From Membranipora membranacea (Eukaryota > Bryozoa > Gymnolaemata > Cheilostomatida > Membraniporidae): a stretch of DNA of 64,000 nt. Location: contig OU612071.1 of the NCBI GenBank assembly GCA_914767715.1, forward strand, positions 6,743,493 to 6,807,492, in the 5' to 3' direction. A model generated the notes under the pieces. It made no database searches. It was not told the origin of the DNA and saw only the letters and a program-made list of their open reading frames with translations. The first letter of the stretch is position 1. Each line of letters opens with the position of its first letter. Position numbers and translations under genes: made by a program. Positions 1-9,369 of this stretch are shown here, in pieces.

Positions 1-1473
1 TCGAAGGTTGGTAACTTTTACTTTGCTTTCTGACTCCATGCTCCATGATGCTCTGTAATGTGTCAGTAGTGAGTTTGAGTCTGCTGAAGTGTTAGATTCT
101 GATTTCATGTTGGGTCTGTTGAGAATACTTTCATTTGTCACCTACATCCAAACAAAATAATTTGTGTACTAACATATTGATGACACAGTATTTTTTTAGT
201 TGCAAGCCTTGCTCGACCATCCTGATTGCTAGACTGGAGACACTTCATGGACAATTTAAAACTCAAAATATCATAAACTCCAATGGTATTAGCCTGACCT
301 GAGCACTGTCTCTTTGAAAACTGTTAAAGTAAAGACCCTGGAAAATGTTCTGGACACTGCCACTCGCCACATGTGGCATAAAAAATTTATATCGGTGTGT
401 GTGCCACCAAAGGCAAACTGTTTAAATTGATCATTGACTATTGTAGCTATATAAATGAGGTCGATTAGCTCTATGAATTTTACGACTGCTATTCACCCAG
501 TCATAAATAATTTCCGAAATCGCCAAGGCTAATGAGCTAATAACTGTGAGAACATTTGATGCACCTGATATGAGATTGTAATTCACTTTGTACGAATGAA
601 TATTTTGTGACAAAAATATTCCATGTTGTTCATGTCATCAAATAGCCTCCCCCTGCTCTGAGTTGTGATCTAACAATCTCTAGTTCATCAGAAGCATGTT
701 TGATCAATCAAATATATCAAGGGGTTTATTATGGTGCAAAATATATGTCACTTGAGTCAGATTGCAATATTTTCACAAACCAGCTTCAAATTCCGAAATA
801 GCACAGCTTTTTGTGGAATTGTTTTTCCGTGGCTATAAAGTATGGACGACATGAACCTCGGCAAAATTACTTCAGGTGTATGTGGTGCACTTCTGTCATA
901 CAGTTATTAATCAAAATCAACCATTGATCAATAACATGAAAATAGCACAAGTTACATACCTGCAAACCATTATCATCATCACTCTCATCGTCTTTCATAA
1001 GATGTGGCATCTAAAACGAACCCAACAACATCCATCAAGTCAGCATGAATAGGGTTTCCAGAATACAGAAGAATTTTTATTGACAGATACGTATCATCTT
1101 CTGTCATTGTGTATCAGTTACTGTAGTGGCAGAGACCGATGACAAAAGTGTATATAACGCTTGGTCAAATCAGGCTTGGGGAGTCAACAAACTTTTGAGG
1201 CCAACAGTAATTGATGTCATCCACTAAGTTGATCAAATGCTAGAGATTATGTTAAGTCTTCACAAAACAGGCAAATTTTGATGGCTGATTGACTCCTTGT
1301 GTTTCGTTTACAATCAATTTAAAGTCAGAACAGTTTTCCAGCCATACAGATGTTTTACTCATCATAATGGGTCATTCACTCACCATTGGGGTTGAAGTGC
1401 TCAGTCGTTTTGATTGAGGACCACTCGGTGTCAAAGTCGGTGAGCTAGTTCTTTTTTGTAAGACAGTGGAAGT
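1..1473 (-). CDS. Partial unrecognised gene, three exons
   Basis: Three minus-strand exons, 1384-1473, 960-1010 and 1-141 (continuing off the window), have good splice borders. Acceptors are TTTAACAG, a TTTTAG and a GATGTAG; donors are GTGAGT and GTATGT. Each length is a multiple of three and each exon is open only in phase 0, so they join without a stop into about 94 codons. The first exon is Ser/Thr/Pro-rich, the second is acidic (KDDESDDDNG), and the third is Ser/Asn-rich ending in a basic KVKVTNLR. This looks like a low-complexity linker of a larger protein, rich in likely phosphorylation sites. No start codon was found; upstream exons would lie to the right, where the retrotransposon now sits or beyond it. 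I do not recognise the family. The phase agreement is the main support. Confidence 0.5.
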
Positions 1474-1625
1474 CTGTTAAAGGAAGATTTAGATGGTTAG
1501 AGCTTCACATCAACAAAGAGTGTAACAGCTTAAAAGTGCCTGCTTGTTCAGTCATGGCCACATTTCCAATCATTCACATCATTGATCTACTGGTGATTGT
1601 GAGTTGACAAACTTGTTGGATAGGC

Positions 1626-1722
1626 TCATAGCCATATGGAGTTACAAGCATGTATATTTTGCCACTTTCTATGATCATAGACATTGGCAATGTATACATG
1701 CTTGTAACTCAGGTGCCTATGG
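1626..1722. repeat. Imperfect long hairpin
   Basis: Two arms of about 48 bp are near-perfect inverted copies around the centre CTATGATCATAG (1669-1680). Both contain GAGTTACAAGCATGTATA or its complement. The loop is almost absent, so this is a compact palindrome, perhaps a tiny MITE or cruciform-forming site. No target duplication is obvious. Confidence 0.6.
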
Positions 1723-1911
1723 ATAAGCTTCTCCAGCATGTTAATTCAAGAAAAGTTTCACCTTATACTTATGGAAAGAAATGAGCCAAGAAAATGTCTG
1801 TACGGTAGGCTACTATTACAGTACAGGCAACTGTGCATGTCAGTTCCACACTGTGAAGTTCAAGCTGTTAACATAGTAGCCTGCATGACAAGCCATAATC
1901 AAAGGGTTGTA

Positions 1912-1916
1912 CCCAA
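1912..1916. repeat. Target site duplication, left
   Basis: CCCAA directly before the left LTR matches CCCAA at 10429-10433 directly after the right LTR. A 5-bp duplication is usual for Ty3/gypsy integrases. Confidence 0.8.
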
Positions 1917-2975
1917 TGTGGTACGGGAAATCTCAAAAGGGTGGAACACCTGGCCGTTACCTGGCTAGGGTTTGGTTCTCAAGCTAACGGTATCTAGCTA
2001 AACAAACTCACCATGAATGAGCCGAGAGAGGATAACTCCTGGGTAGAGAATTCCTGGATAGCTATCTTCAGCCTAGAGAGGGTCGTACTGGTGGCAAAGC
2101 CAACCTAGCAGAGCTGTTAACTGAGGGTCGTACTGGTGGCAAAGCCAACCTAGCAGAGCTGTTTACTGAGGGTCGTACTGGTGGCAAAGCCAACCCAGCA
2201 GAGCTGTTTCCTGAGGGTCGTACTGGTGGCAAAGCCAACCCAGCAGAGCTGTTTCCTGAGGGTCGTACTGGTGGCAAAGCCAACCTAGCAGAGCGGTTTA
2301 CTGAGGGTCGTACTGGTGGCAAAGCCAACCTAGCAGAGCTGTTTACTGAGGGTCGTACTGGTTGCAAAGCCAACCCAGCAGAGCTGGTGTCTCGAGTAGC
2401 TTACAAGCGGAGCTTATAGCGGGTGCATTTAGATCTGATAGTATACGTTGCGAAGCGGGATGTACCCTGACCTTGCCCTCTGAGCAGATTGAGCGGGACG
2501 CACCCGGAACCTGGACTGTGTAGCCTTAGCTATATGAGGTGTATTGACTATATATTCAGACCGGAGACTGAAACGCACTTGCCGGGAGTAATATTGGAAA
2601 TGCGATAGACTGTCTGTGATAATACTGTAAGACGGTGCAGCCGTCTTAATATTGAGTTCCATGTCGATAATTGCTAAGATTAAATGTGTATAGAATATAT
2701 ATTTATGATGTCCGTGAGATTGCTTCTGCAATAAATATATATATGTTGAAGCCGTCTACATGATATTGATAATATAATATGTTCCAGTTTAAATCAGGGT
2801 AGATAACCCTTTTCACATCAGAATGACTCTGTTTGACTTTGAATATTCTATATTTAGAATATTCAAAATTAGTAGGCATGATACATCCATTATAATAGCA
2901 GACAGCAAGAGTTGTTCCCTCAATAATGCGTGTTACTGGGCTCGCTACATTATTTATAGCCTCAAAACTACCTCA
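1917..2975 (-). repeat. 3' LTR of the retrotransposon
   Basis: This LTR matches 9370-10428 base for base apart from position 2363. Its terminal dinucleotides are TG and CA in element orientation. It contains seven copies of a 45-bp repeat. A TATAAATA motif lies close to its start in element orientation (about 2955). Confidence 0.93.
2078..2392. repeat. 45-bp minisatellite in the 3' LTR
   Basis: About seven tandem copies of a 45-bp unit begin GAGGGTCGTACTGGTGGC. Copies differ at a few sites (CCTAGC or CCCAGC, GTTTACT or GTTTCCT). The same array is present in the other LTR at 9531-9845. It creates an open repeat-protein frame on the minus strand that is most likely not a gene. Confidence 0.93.
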
Positions 2976-3282
2976 GTTGCCTCAATATAAAATTATGTGT
3001 GAAACACATCATATATTTTATTTTAATGCCCAGCAGATAAGAACTTTGGCTATCATAAACTACCAATTCCATTACTGTGGCTCTGTACATGCTGAAGTGA
3101 ATCCTGTGGGTCACTGGTCTGGTGGGAATTGATAATAACTAAGGTGAGTAATATTTTCTATGTGTCATGTGTTCAGCAACACATTTGAATGACTGACAGA
3201 GAGATAGATAGTCATAGCCTAATAATCTAAGGATAAATAGCCATGAATGTATAGTAATATATATAGATATGTTCAACTCAGT

Positions 3283-6200
3283 CTAGTCCATGAAATAATC
3301 TTGATACCTTGAAGGCAGCCTCCTTTCTCCCCTTCTTCCAACACTTACAGCAGGCCCATCAGGGTGACTAGTATTGTGTGATTGAGAAGTGTTGTTTTGA
3401 CCTAAGTCAGGAGGAATGCTATCATCTGACCCATCAGGCTGTATGATAGGCCTTGGGGACACCATATTGTCGTAAGTATATCTATCTTGGGTTGTAGTTG
3501 TAGTCATGAAGTCATCACCCAGATCATCTGGACCTAGGATAAGATCATCATCTGATTGGTCCATCCCATGCTGAGACATGAAGTCACCCAGGTCAGGTTC
3601 AACTTCAGTCGGGTTAGGACTATATAATTTCAATCTGCTGTGATGCTCTATCACCTCCTTTCCCTTCTCTGATAGTACATAGGTGTCAAAATCTAGTACT
3701 TTAATGATAGAGTGAGGTCCACTAAATTTTGTTTCCATCTTGGAGGGATTTATCTTTTTGACCAACACTCTATCACCGACCTTTAGAGGGGTGTGTATCA
3801 AGTGGTCATAACCCTCCATTTGTATGTTCGGGGCCCCCAGACACTTGCTGTAAACATACTTTATCTTTTCATTTAGCTTCCGTACGTAATCTGTTACCGG
3901 TATATCGTCACCTGGAGGACAGAGCACAGCTGGAAGTCTCACCTCTCTGCCTAACATAACCATGTTCGGGGAGAACCCTGTAGCAGAGTGAGGAGTGGCT
4001 CTGTAGGCGGACATTACCGTATCTAGGAGATCATCCCACTCTAGTTGGGTATGCTCCACACAGGTACGTAACTGCGATGTAACCGTCCCAATCACTCGTT
4101 CGGCATAGGAGTTACCCATTGGGTGATACCTTGCCGAGAATGTTTGTTTACACTGGCCCAGATTGCTCAGCTCTTTCATCAGCTCAGAGATGAAGGCGCT
4201 GCCACGGTCCGAATGCAGTACTCGGCTATAGCCAAAATTGGCAAACAGGCCCTTGTATAAACTTTTAGCACAGGACTCAGCATCAGGTTGGGCAAGAGGA
4301 TATGCCTCTGCCCAACGAGAAAAGTGCTCGACGGCCATAAATATGTATGTATTTTCATTAGTTGTCCGTTGTAGGGGACCAATGAAATCAAGGCTCACCT
4401 GATCCATAATGGTCCCTACTACTAGATTCCGATGGTTGACACGGTTTCTAGTCAATTTACTCATTTGGCAACTGGTACATGATTTAACAAACAATCTGAT
4501 ATCAGACTGCATGTCATGCCAGTAATAATATAATCTGAGCCTTGACTCCGTCCTGTCCATGCCACTGTGATCCATCTCATGGAACGATTTTATCAGCTTT
4601 GCCTGGTAATATTCCGGCACCAAAATTTTATCTTCGTTCTCAGGATGAGTTGTGATCATTAATACACCGTCCTGGAATTTCATTGAGGGCATTTTGCCAA
4701 TATAGAATCGAGTAATTCGAGGTAAATGCTTGCAGTTCTTATGTGATATACTTTTATTCTCTTTTAGACTCTGAATGATAGGCATGAGATGTGGATCTTC
4801 AGCTTGAGCCAGCACTAGTTCATCCGTGGATAAACCAACGGAGAAGTCAACTGACCGGACGGTGAAACCACATTCATCCTCAGGTTCCTCAGGTTCCTCG
4901 CTGAGAGGTTGCTGCGATGCTGAAGGGAGTCGAGATAAAGCATCAGCATTAGAGTGCAGGCGACCTGGTCTATGAATCACATCAAATTTATATGAGCCCA
5001 GGACCTCCAACCATCTGGCTAGAATTCCCTGTGGATTCTTGAGATTGTGTAACCATATCAGAGAGTGATGGTCAACCCGACATACAAACTCTGACCCATA
5101 CAGGTATGTATGGAAATGTCTTACGGCAGACACTAGTGCTAGCATTTCCTGTTTAGTCACTGGATATTTCTTTTGACTATCTGAGAGTCTTTTACTAAAG
5201 AAAGCAATGGGTTTTTCATCCCCATCCTTATCAATCTGAGCCAGTACAGCTCCCATAGCTTCACCACTACAGTCAGTGTCCAAAATGAAAGGTATTGTCC
5301 AGTCTGGGAATGACAGAGATGTGAAACTCGCTAAATGGTCCTTTAATGTCTGGAATGCATTTTGGCATTCCTCATTCCATGCGAGTTTCCTTGACTGGTT
5401 TTTCTTTTTCAACAGGTCGAACAGAGGGACAGCAATCTCTGCAAACCTCTCCACAAACTTCCTGTAATACCCTGTGAGACCAAGGAAACTTCTCAGCTCT
5501 TTTATGCAGGTAGGAGTGGACACTTCCTGAATTGCCTTTACTTTGGCTGGGTCTGTATGAATACCATCCTGATTAACGATATGGCCCAAAAACTCAACTT
5601 CCTGTTTGAGTAAATGTGTCTTAGACACTTTGATTTTTAGATTGGCTTTTTGCAGCCGCTCTAACATGGTATCCAACCTGGTCAGATGTGTTTCTTCATC
5701 TGAACTGAAGACAATTATGTCGTCGAGATACACTAGTAGTGATTGCCATTGCAATCCTTGTAACACTTTCTCCATCAACCTTTCGAAGGTGGCTGGAGCA
5801 CCACACAATCCCATACCGAGTACACGCCATGTATAGACTCCGCTTTTGGTGCAAAAAGCTACCATTTCCTTAGCGTCAGGGCTTAAGGAGCACTGCCAAT
5901 AACCAGATAAAAGGTCAAATGTGCTAAAAAGAGTTGAACCTCTCAGTGCCTCTAGTGAGTCGTCAATACGTGGTAGGGGTTGTGATGGAATATAAGTTGC
6001 TTTATTTAGCTTGCGGTAGTCCTGGACAAACCGACTGGTTCCATCTTTCTTAGCTATCAGTAGAACAGGAGCACTATATGGTGACACTGTACGTTCAATG
6101 ATGCCCTTTTTCAATAGTTCATCTACATGCTTTTCTATTTCTAGGTTAGCATGATATCCTACTCTATATGGAGGAAGCCTGATTGGTTGGGTGCCAGGTT

Positions 6201-8028
6201 TGAGCGTGATTTCATGAGGAACCAGATCACAATAACCCATGTCATATGCATCCTTGGAAAACACATCCTGATATTTGACGAGGAGTTGTCTCATCTTTGA
6301 CTTACTGTCAACTGAGATATATTCAGGTAAGGTGTCGAATAGGGGTTTGACATGGTCTGGCAAGACCGATTCTGGGTCAATGGTGACATCACAATTCTGG
6401 ATGGTTGTGCCATTCCAGTCTAGTACCTCAGGTTCAGGTATGTCAATAATGTTTCCATCAGTGAGGAAAGCTATTGGGGTGTCTTGGGCAATGTGGATGG
6501 CTTCTGCGGTTACGTTGGCAACTCTGAGTACCAAACACTCTTTCACGTAGCATCTTGATGCAATTAGATTGTACGAATCGACTACTCTGAAGTTTGGCTC
6601 TATGAGTCCTCCGCCTTCTATGGTGGTGTGAGCATACATAGGTATAACTCTTTCTGAGTAGGCCTCAATGGTCACTGACCGAGCTGAGTAGCATGCACAC
6701 GCTAGCCTGTCACCACTACTGTTCACTAGAGGTATAGATTGCTGTAGCATTCTGAGGTTCATTTCATTGAGGTCCAGTACACATCCAAATGCCACCAGAA
6801 AATCCATGCCAATGAAACCATTTTCAGTAATGTCAGCCACCTCCATAAGTCCTAGCAAGTTTTCACTGCCCAACTTGACATTCACCTCATGCTTGCCATA
6901 ACAAGATATAGGACTGCCAGTTGCAGTTTTACCCTTCGGTTTTCCAGGTTCACACTGACCATCTAGGATACCTAGCTTGATAGCATGCACTTTACTCAAT
7001 ATGGAGGTGGTAGCACCCGTGTCAAGCAAAAACACAGTTTTGTACCCATTTACCTCCACCGGTACATAAGGTGAGTATAAATCTGATCGCCGTATTCTTC
7101 TTACATCGATTAATTGATCATCAGAAGGATCTGATTGCTGATATGGTAATACTTCTAATAATAAGTTCAGAGTTGTCTCCTCTTTTTCAAGAGGTAAACC
7201 TGATGCATGTAAATCAATCTTATCTGGTATAACATAACCTGGAGATGGACCTGTGTTGCTAGACTCCAATTCAAATTCTGCTAGCTTAGATCCCATCTCA
7301 CTAACCATAGCAATGGCCGGTTCAATGTTTACTTTGTCAGACTGAGCGTGCTGCTGAACTACTGGGTTATCCATATCAGGATCCACTAATCGACTACTGG
7401 AAGAGTCGTTCATACTGGGTACATGAAATCTGGTGACCTTTGCAGGACCACTATAAGGCAAAGTGAGTACCTGTATTACTCTTTTAACAACATTAGTAGG
7501 TTTCACTGAGGTGACCTCAAACATATCAGTTTTTGTCACTTCGTAGCCTTTTTGATACAATAGCTCTGCGGAAGGTAATTCACTCTTATCTGGTATAACA
7601 TAACCTGGAGATGGACCTGTGTTGCTAGACTCCAATTCTAATTCTGCTAGCTTAGATCCCATCTCACTAACCATAGCAATGGCCGGTTCAATGTGTACCT
7701 TTTTAGACTGAGCTCTCTGCTGAGATACTGAAGTACCAAGACTGTGATCAACTAATCGAGTCTTTGAAGTATAATGTATACTAGGAATACAGAACTGTGT
7801 AACCTTTGCTGGTTCACTATATGGCAAGGTGAGTACCTGTATAACTCTTCTAACAATGTTAGCAGGTTTCAGTGAGGTGACCTCAAACATATCAGTTTTT
7901 GTCACATCATAGCCATGTTGATACAATAATTCCTTTGTTGGCTTTTCAGACAGTTTATGTTTCTGAGTCCCATTCCCTATTACTGCCTGATTGATTGTCC
8001 GGGAATGGGCAACCCGTTTCCCTGGTGC
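3283..8028 (-). CDS. pol: Pol polyprotein (protease, RT, RNase H, integrase)
   Basis: The pol frame is open from 8028 to the stop at 3283 and overlaps the end of gag in the -1 frame, so it is expected as a Gag-Pol fusion. Counting residues from 7926, it starts with two tandem copies of a 122-residue segment. Then come an aspartic protease with DTGA (about residue 302), reverse transcriptase with YLDD (about 733-736), RNase H with DTDCSG and TKQEM motifs, and integrase. The integrase has an HHCC zinc finger (HEMDHSG to CTSCQ) and D1180, D1240 and E1276, an exact DD35E spacing. A C-terminal beta-barrel-like stretch (LKVGDRVLV) follows. Catalytic residues are intact and there are no internal stops. 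It copies element RNA into DNA and integrates it. Confidence 0.95.
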   Translation of the reverse strand, partial: APGKRVAHSRTINQAVIGNGTQKHKLSEKPTKELLYQHGYDVTKTDMFEVTSLKPANIVRRVIQVLTLPYSEPAKVTQFCIPSIHYTSKTRLVDHSLGTSVSQQRAQSKKVHIEPAIAMVSEMGSKLAELELESSNTGPSPGYVIPDKSELPSAELLYQKGYEVTKTDMFEVTSVKPTNVVKRVIQVLTLPYSGPAKVTRFHVPSMNDSSSSRLVDPDMDNPVVQQHAQSDKVNIEPAIAMVSEMGSKLAEFELESSNTGPSPGYVIPDKIDLHASGLPLEKEETTLNLLLEVLPYQQSDPSDDQLIDVRRIRRSDLYSPYVPVEVNGYKTVFLLDTGATTSILSKVHAIKLGILDGQCEPGKPKGKTATGSPISCYGKHEVNVKLGSENLLGLMEVADITENGFIGMDFLVAFGCVLDLNEMNLRMLQQSIPLVNSSGDRLACACYSARSVTIEAYSERVIPMYAHTTIEGGGLIEPNFRVVDSYNLIASRCYVKECLVLRVANVTAEAIHIAQDTPIAFLTDGNIIDIPEPEVLDWNGTTIQNCDVTIDPESVLPDHVKPLFDTLPEYISVDSKSKMRQLLVKYQDVFSKDAYDMGYCDLVPHEITLKPGTQPIRLPPYRVGYHANLEIEKHVDELLKKGIIERTVSPYSAPVLLIAKKDGTSRFVQDYRKLNKATYIPSQPLPRIDDSLEALRGSTLFSTFDLLSGYWQCSLSPDAKEMVAFCTKSGVYTWRVLGMGLCGAPATFERLMEKVLQGLQWQSLLVYLDDIIVFSSDEETHLTRLDTMLERLQKANLKIKVSKTHLLKQEVEFLGHIVNQDGIHTDPAKVKAIQEVSTPTCIKELRSFLGLTGYYRKFVERFAEIAVPLFDLLKKKNQSRKLAWNEECQNAFQTLKDHLASFTSLSFPDWTIPFILDTDCSGEAMGAVLAQIDKDGDEKPIAFFSKRLSDSQKKYPVTKQEMLALVSAVRHFHTYLYGSEFVCRVDHHSLIWLHNLKNPQGILARWLEVLGSYKFDVIHRPGRLHSNADALSRLPSASQQPLSEEPEEPEDECGFTVRSVDFSVGLSTDELVLAQAEDPHLMPIIQSLKENKSISHKNCKHLPRITRFYIGKMPSMKFQDGVLMITTHPENEDKILVPEYYQAKLIKSFHEMDHSGMDRTESRLRLYYYWHDMQSDIRLFVKSCTSCQMSKLTRNRVNHRNLVVGTIMDQVSLDFIGPLQRTTNENTYIFMAVEHFSRWAEAYPLAQPDAESCAKSLYKGLFANFGYSRVLHSDRGSAFISELMKELSNLGQCKQTFSARYHPMGNSYAERVIGTVTSQLRTCVEHTQLEWDDLLDTVMSAYRATPHSATGFSPNMVMLGREVRLPAVLCPPGDDIPVTDYVRKLNEKIKYVYSKCLGAPNIQMEGYDHLIHTPLKVGDRVLVKKINPSKMETKFSGPHSIIKVLDFDTYVLSEKGKEVIEHHSRLKLYSPNPTEVEPDLGDFMSQHGMDQSDDDLILGPDDLGDDFMTTTTTQDRYTYDNMVSPRPIIQPDGSDDSIPPDLGQNNTSQSHNTSHPDGPAVSVGRRGERRLPSRYQDYFMD
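7160..7926 (-). repeat. 366-bp tandem duplication within pol
   Basis: The stretch before the protease consists of two copies of a 122-codon unit, each starting LLYQ.GY.VTKTDMFEV and ending SNTGPSPGYVIPDK. Matching bases lie exactly 366 bp apart (for example 7221 and 7587). The copies differ enough to be older than the insertion itself, so the duplication is inherited in the family. Confidence 0.9.
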
Positions 8029-9281
8029 TCACACTTGTTATCAAAGTGGGGGCCTCCACAGTGTCGACAAGGCTGACACACATATGGCATATGAGCCGCA
8101 CCACAGTGGTTACACGGTCGTGTTATTCTTGGTTGAGTACCAGCGGTTGGGATAGAAGGTGATACATTCTTTTGCTCTATTGTAGACAGTGCCACAACTG
8201 GCGAGGATCTAGGAGGCTGAGATATTTTACTCTGATTACGCCTGAAGGGCGAGTCATGACCGTACCATACATCATGGATGGCAGCTCTCTGTACGGCCTC
8301 TTCAAGAGTTTTCGGGCACTCCCGATTCAGCTCATATTTGATATGTACACTGGGCAAGGAGCGAATGAAATTACTGATGGTAATTTTCTCCCTTGTAATT
8401 TTGTCACAGTCATGATAGACAACTTCTACCATCTTCCTTATGTCATTGGCTAGGTCGGAGATGGACTCATGCTGCCCCTTTTTCCGGCTATCTAGCAACA
8501 CTGTATATTTTTGCACCAAAAAATGGTTACCATATCTGTTCTCTAATTTTTCAAATACTGTCCTGGAATCTGAGACCTGCTCATAGAGAATACACTCTTT
8601 AGCAGCACCAATTAGGCACTGTTTAAGCCATAGAGTGATGATCTTCTCATCCTCCCAGCCGTTTAGCTCCACACATTCAGCAAACAACAGTTTGAATAGG
8701 GTGAGATCACCAGAACCATCAAACTTAGGCAAGTCGCCCAGTGGTTTACAAGCTCTGGCTCTTCTTGGCAGGTCACCAACTGGAATTTCACATTGCCTTC
8801 TCCTAGGAGCAGGCACAGGACGCTGACTCGCAGAACTAGGTGCCAGAGTCTGATAAAGGGTGTCAGGCTCTCTATGTATAGGCGATGACTGATGCTGATG
8901 GTCAGCACTAGCTAACCCATATACTATGGATGACAGGTCAGTCATCCGTCTATCCATGTATTCCTGTATTTCTTTTGTATGTGCCTTATTTCTTTCCATG
9001 GCCGCCATCATCTCACCATGATTCCGCTCAATGGAAGCTGATAAATTGGCTGACAGGTCCGTCAAACTGACAGTATTGGATTGTTCGAATAAGCGACCTG
9101 GCTGAGGGCGGGTATCGTTAGCACCTTGCCTCTGCCCAGCAAGCTTATGACTAGGTATCTGAACCTGTTCAGTTCTTTCCAGAGCTGAGGCAAGCCAAGC
9201 GGGCTGCGATCTTCTAGTAGTCTGAGTTCTTGACCGTGCTGACTGGCCTTGAGCGACTGGTCGATCTGTATTTGATGCCAT
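7980..9281 (-). CDS. gag: Gag protein
   Basis: Gag is the structural protein that packages element RNA. I chose the ATG at 9281 (MASNTDRPV), the first Met after the primer-binding site; the frame stays open further upstream into the LTR without a Met. It gives about 433 residues. The N-terminal third is Gln/Ser/Arg-rich. The middle contains a capsid-like helical region starting LPKFDGSGDL. The C-terminus carries two zinc knuckles of the form C-X2-C-X3-H-X4-C (CNHCGAAHMPYVC and CRHCGGPHFDNKC), shorter by one residue than the usual C-X2-C-X4-H-X4-C. The stop is TAA at 7980-7982. The slippery site lies 11 codons before it. Confidence 0.9.
   Translation of the reverse strand: MASNTDRPVAQGQSARSRTQTTRRSQPAWLASALERTEQVQIPSHKLAGQRQGANDTRPQPGRLFEQSNTVSLTDLSANLSASIERNHGEMMAAMERNKAHTKEIQEYMDRRMTDLSSIVYGLASADHQHQSSPIHREPDTLYQTLAPSSASQRPVPAPRRRQCEIPVGDLPRRARACKPLGDLPKFDGSGDLTLFKLLFAECVELNGWEDEKIITLWLKQCLIGAAKECILYEQVSDSRTVFEKLENRYGNHFLVQKYTVLLDSRKKGQHESISDLANDIRKMVEVVYHDCDKITREKITISNFIRSLPSVHIKYELNRECPKTLEEAVQRAAIHDVWYGHDSPFRRNQSKISQPPRSSPVVALSTIEQKNVSPSIPTAGTQPRITRPCNHCGAAHMPYVCQPCRHCGGPHFDNKCEHQGNGLPIPGQSIRQ
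8016..8022 (-). promoter_or_regulatory. -1 ribosomal frameshift site GGGAAAC
   Basis: The minus strand reads G GGA AAC in the gag frame, a classic X XXY YYZ slippery heptamer. A one-base backward slip enters the pol frame, which is open from just upstream of this point. An inverted pair CGGG...CCCG lies immediately downstream and could help pausing. This explains how pol, which lacks its own ATG here, is made. Confidence 0.85.
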
Positions 9282-9344
9282 TGCTTGTTTGCTTTTAGAT
9301 TTTGCTGAGTCCGCACCAACGATAACCTCCGTACCTTTGTAATT

Positions 9345-9364
9345 AAGCCCACCCGAGGACGCCA
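9345..9364 (-). promoter_or_regulatory. tRNA primer-binding site
   Basis: Five bases inside the 5' LTR the minus strand reads TGGCGTCCTCGGGTGGGCTT. That is complementary to a tRNA 3' end with CCA, a discriminator base, a 7-bp acceptor strand and a T-arm ending in GCCC. The tRNA identity is not assigned. Confidence 0.7.
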
Positions 9365-9369
9365 AAGGC

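Noticed and set aside
2078-2392. CRISPR-like array or repeat-protein gene
   Set aside because: Units are contiguous 45-bp tandem repeats without spacers, in an LTR of a eukaryotic retrotransposon; the open frame is a by-product of the repeat.
2976-3010. Polypurine tract before the 3' LTR
   Set aside because: On the element strand the bases before TGAGGTAG are mixed, not a purine run; I could not support a tract.
5276-6550. Plus-strand open frames across the pol region
   Set aside because: They lie antisense to conserved pol codons and show no family features.
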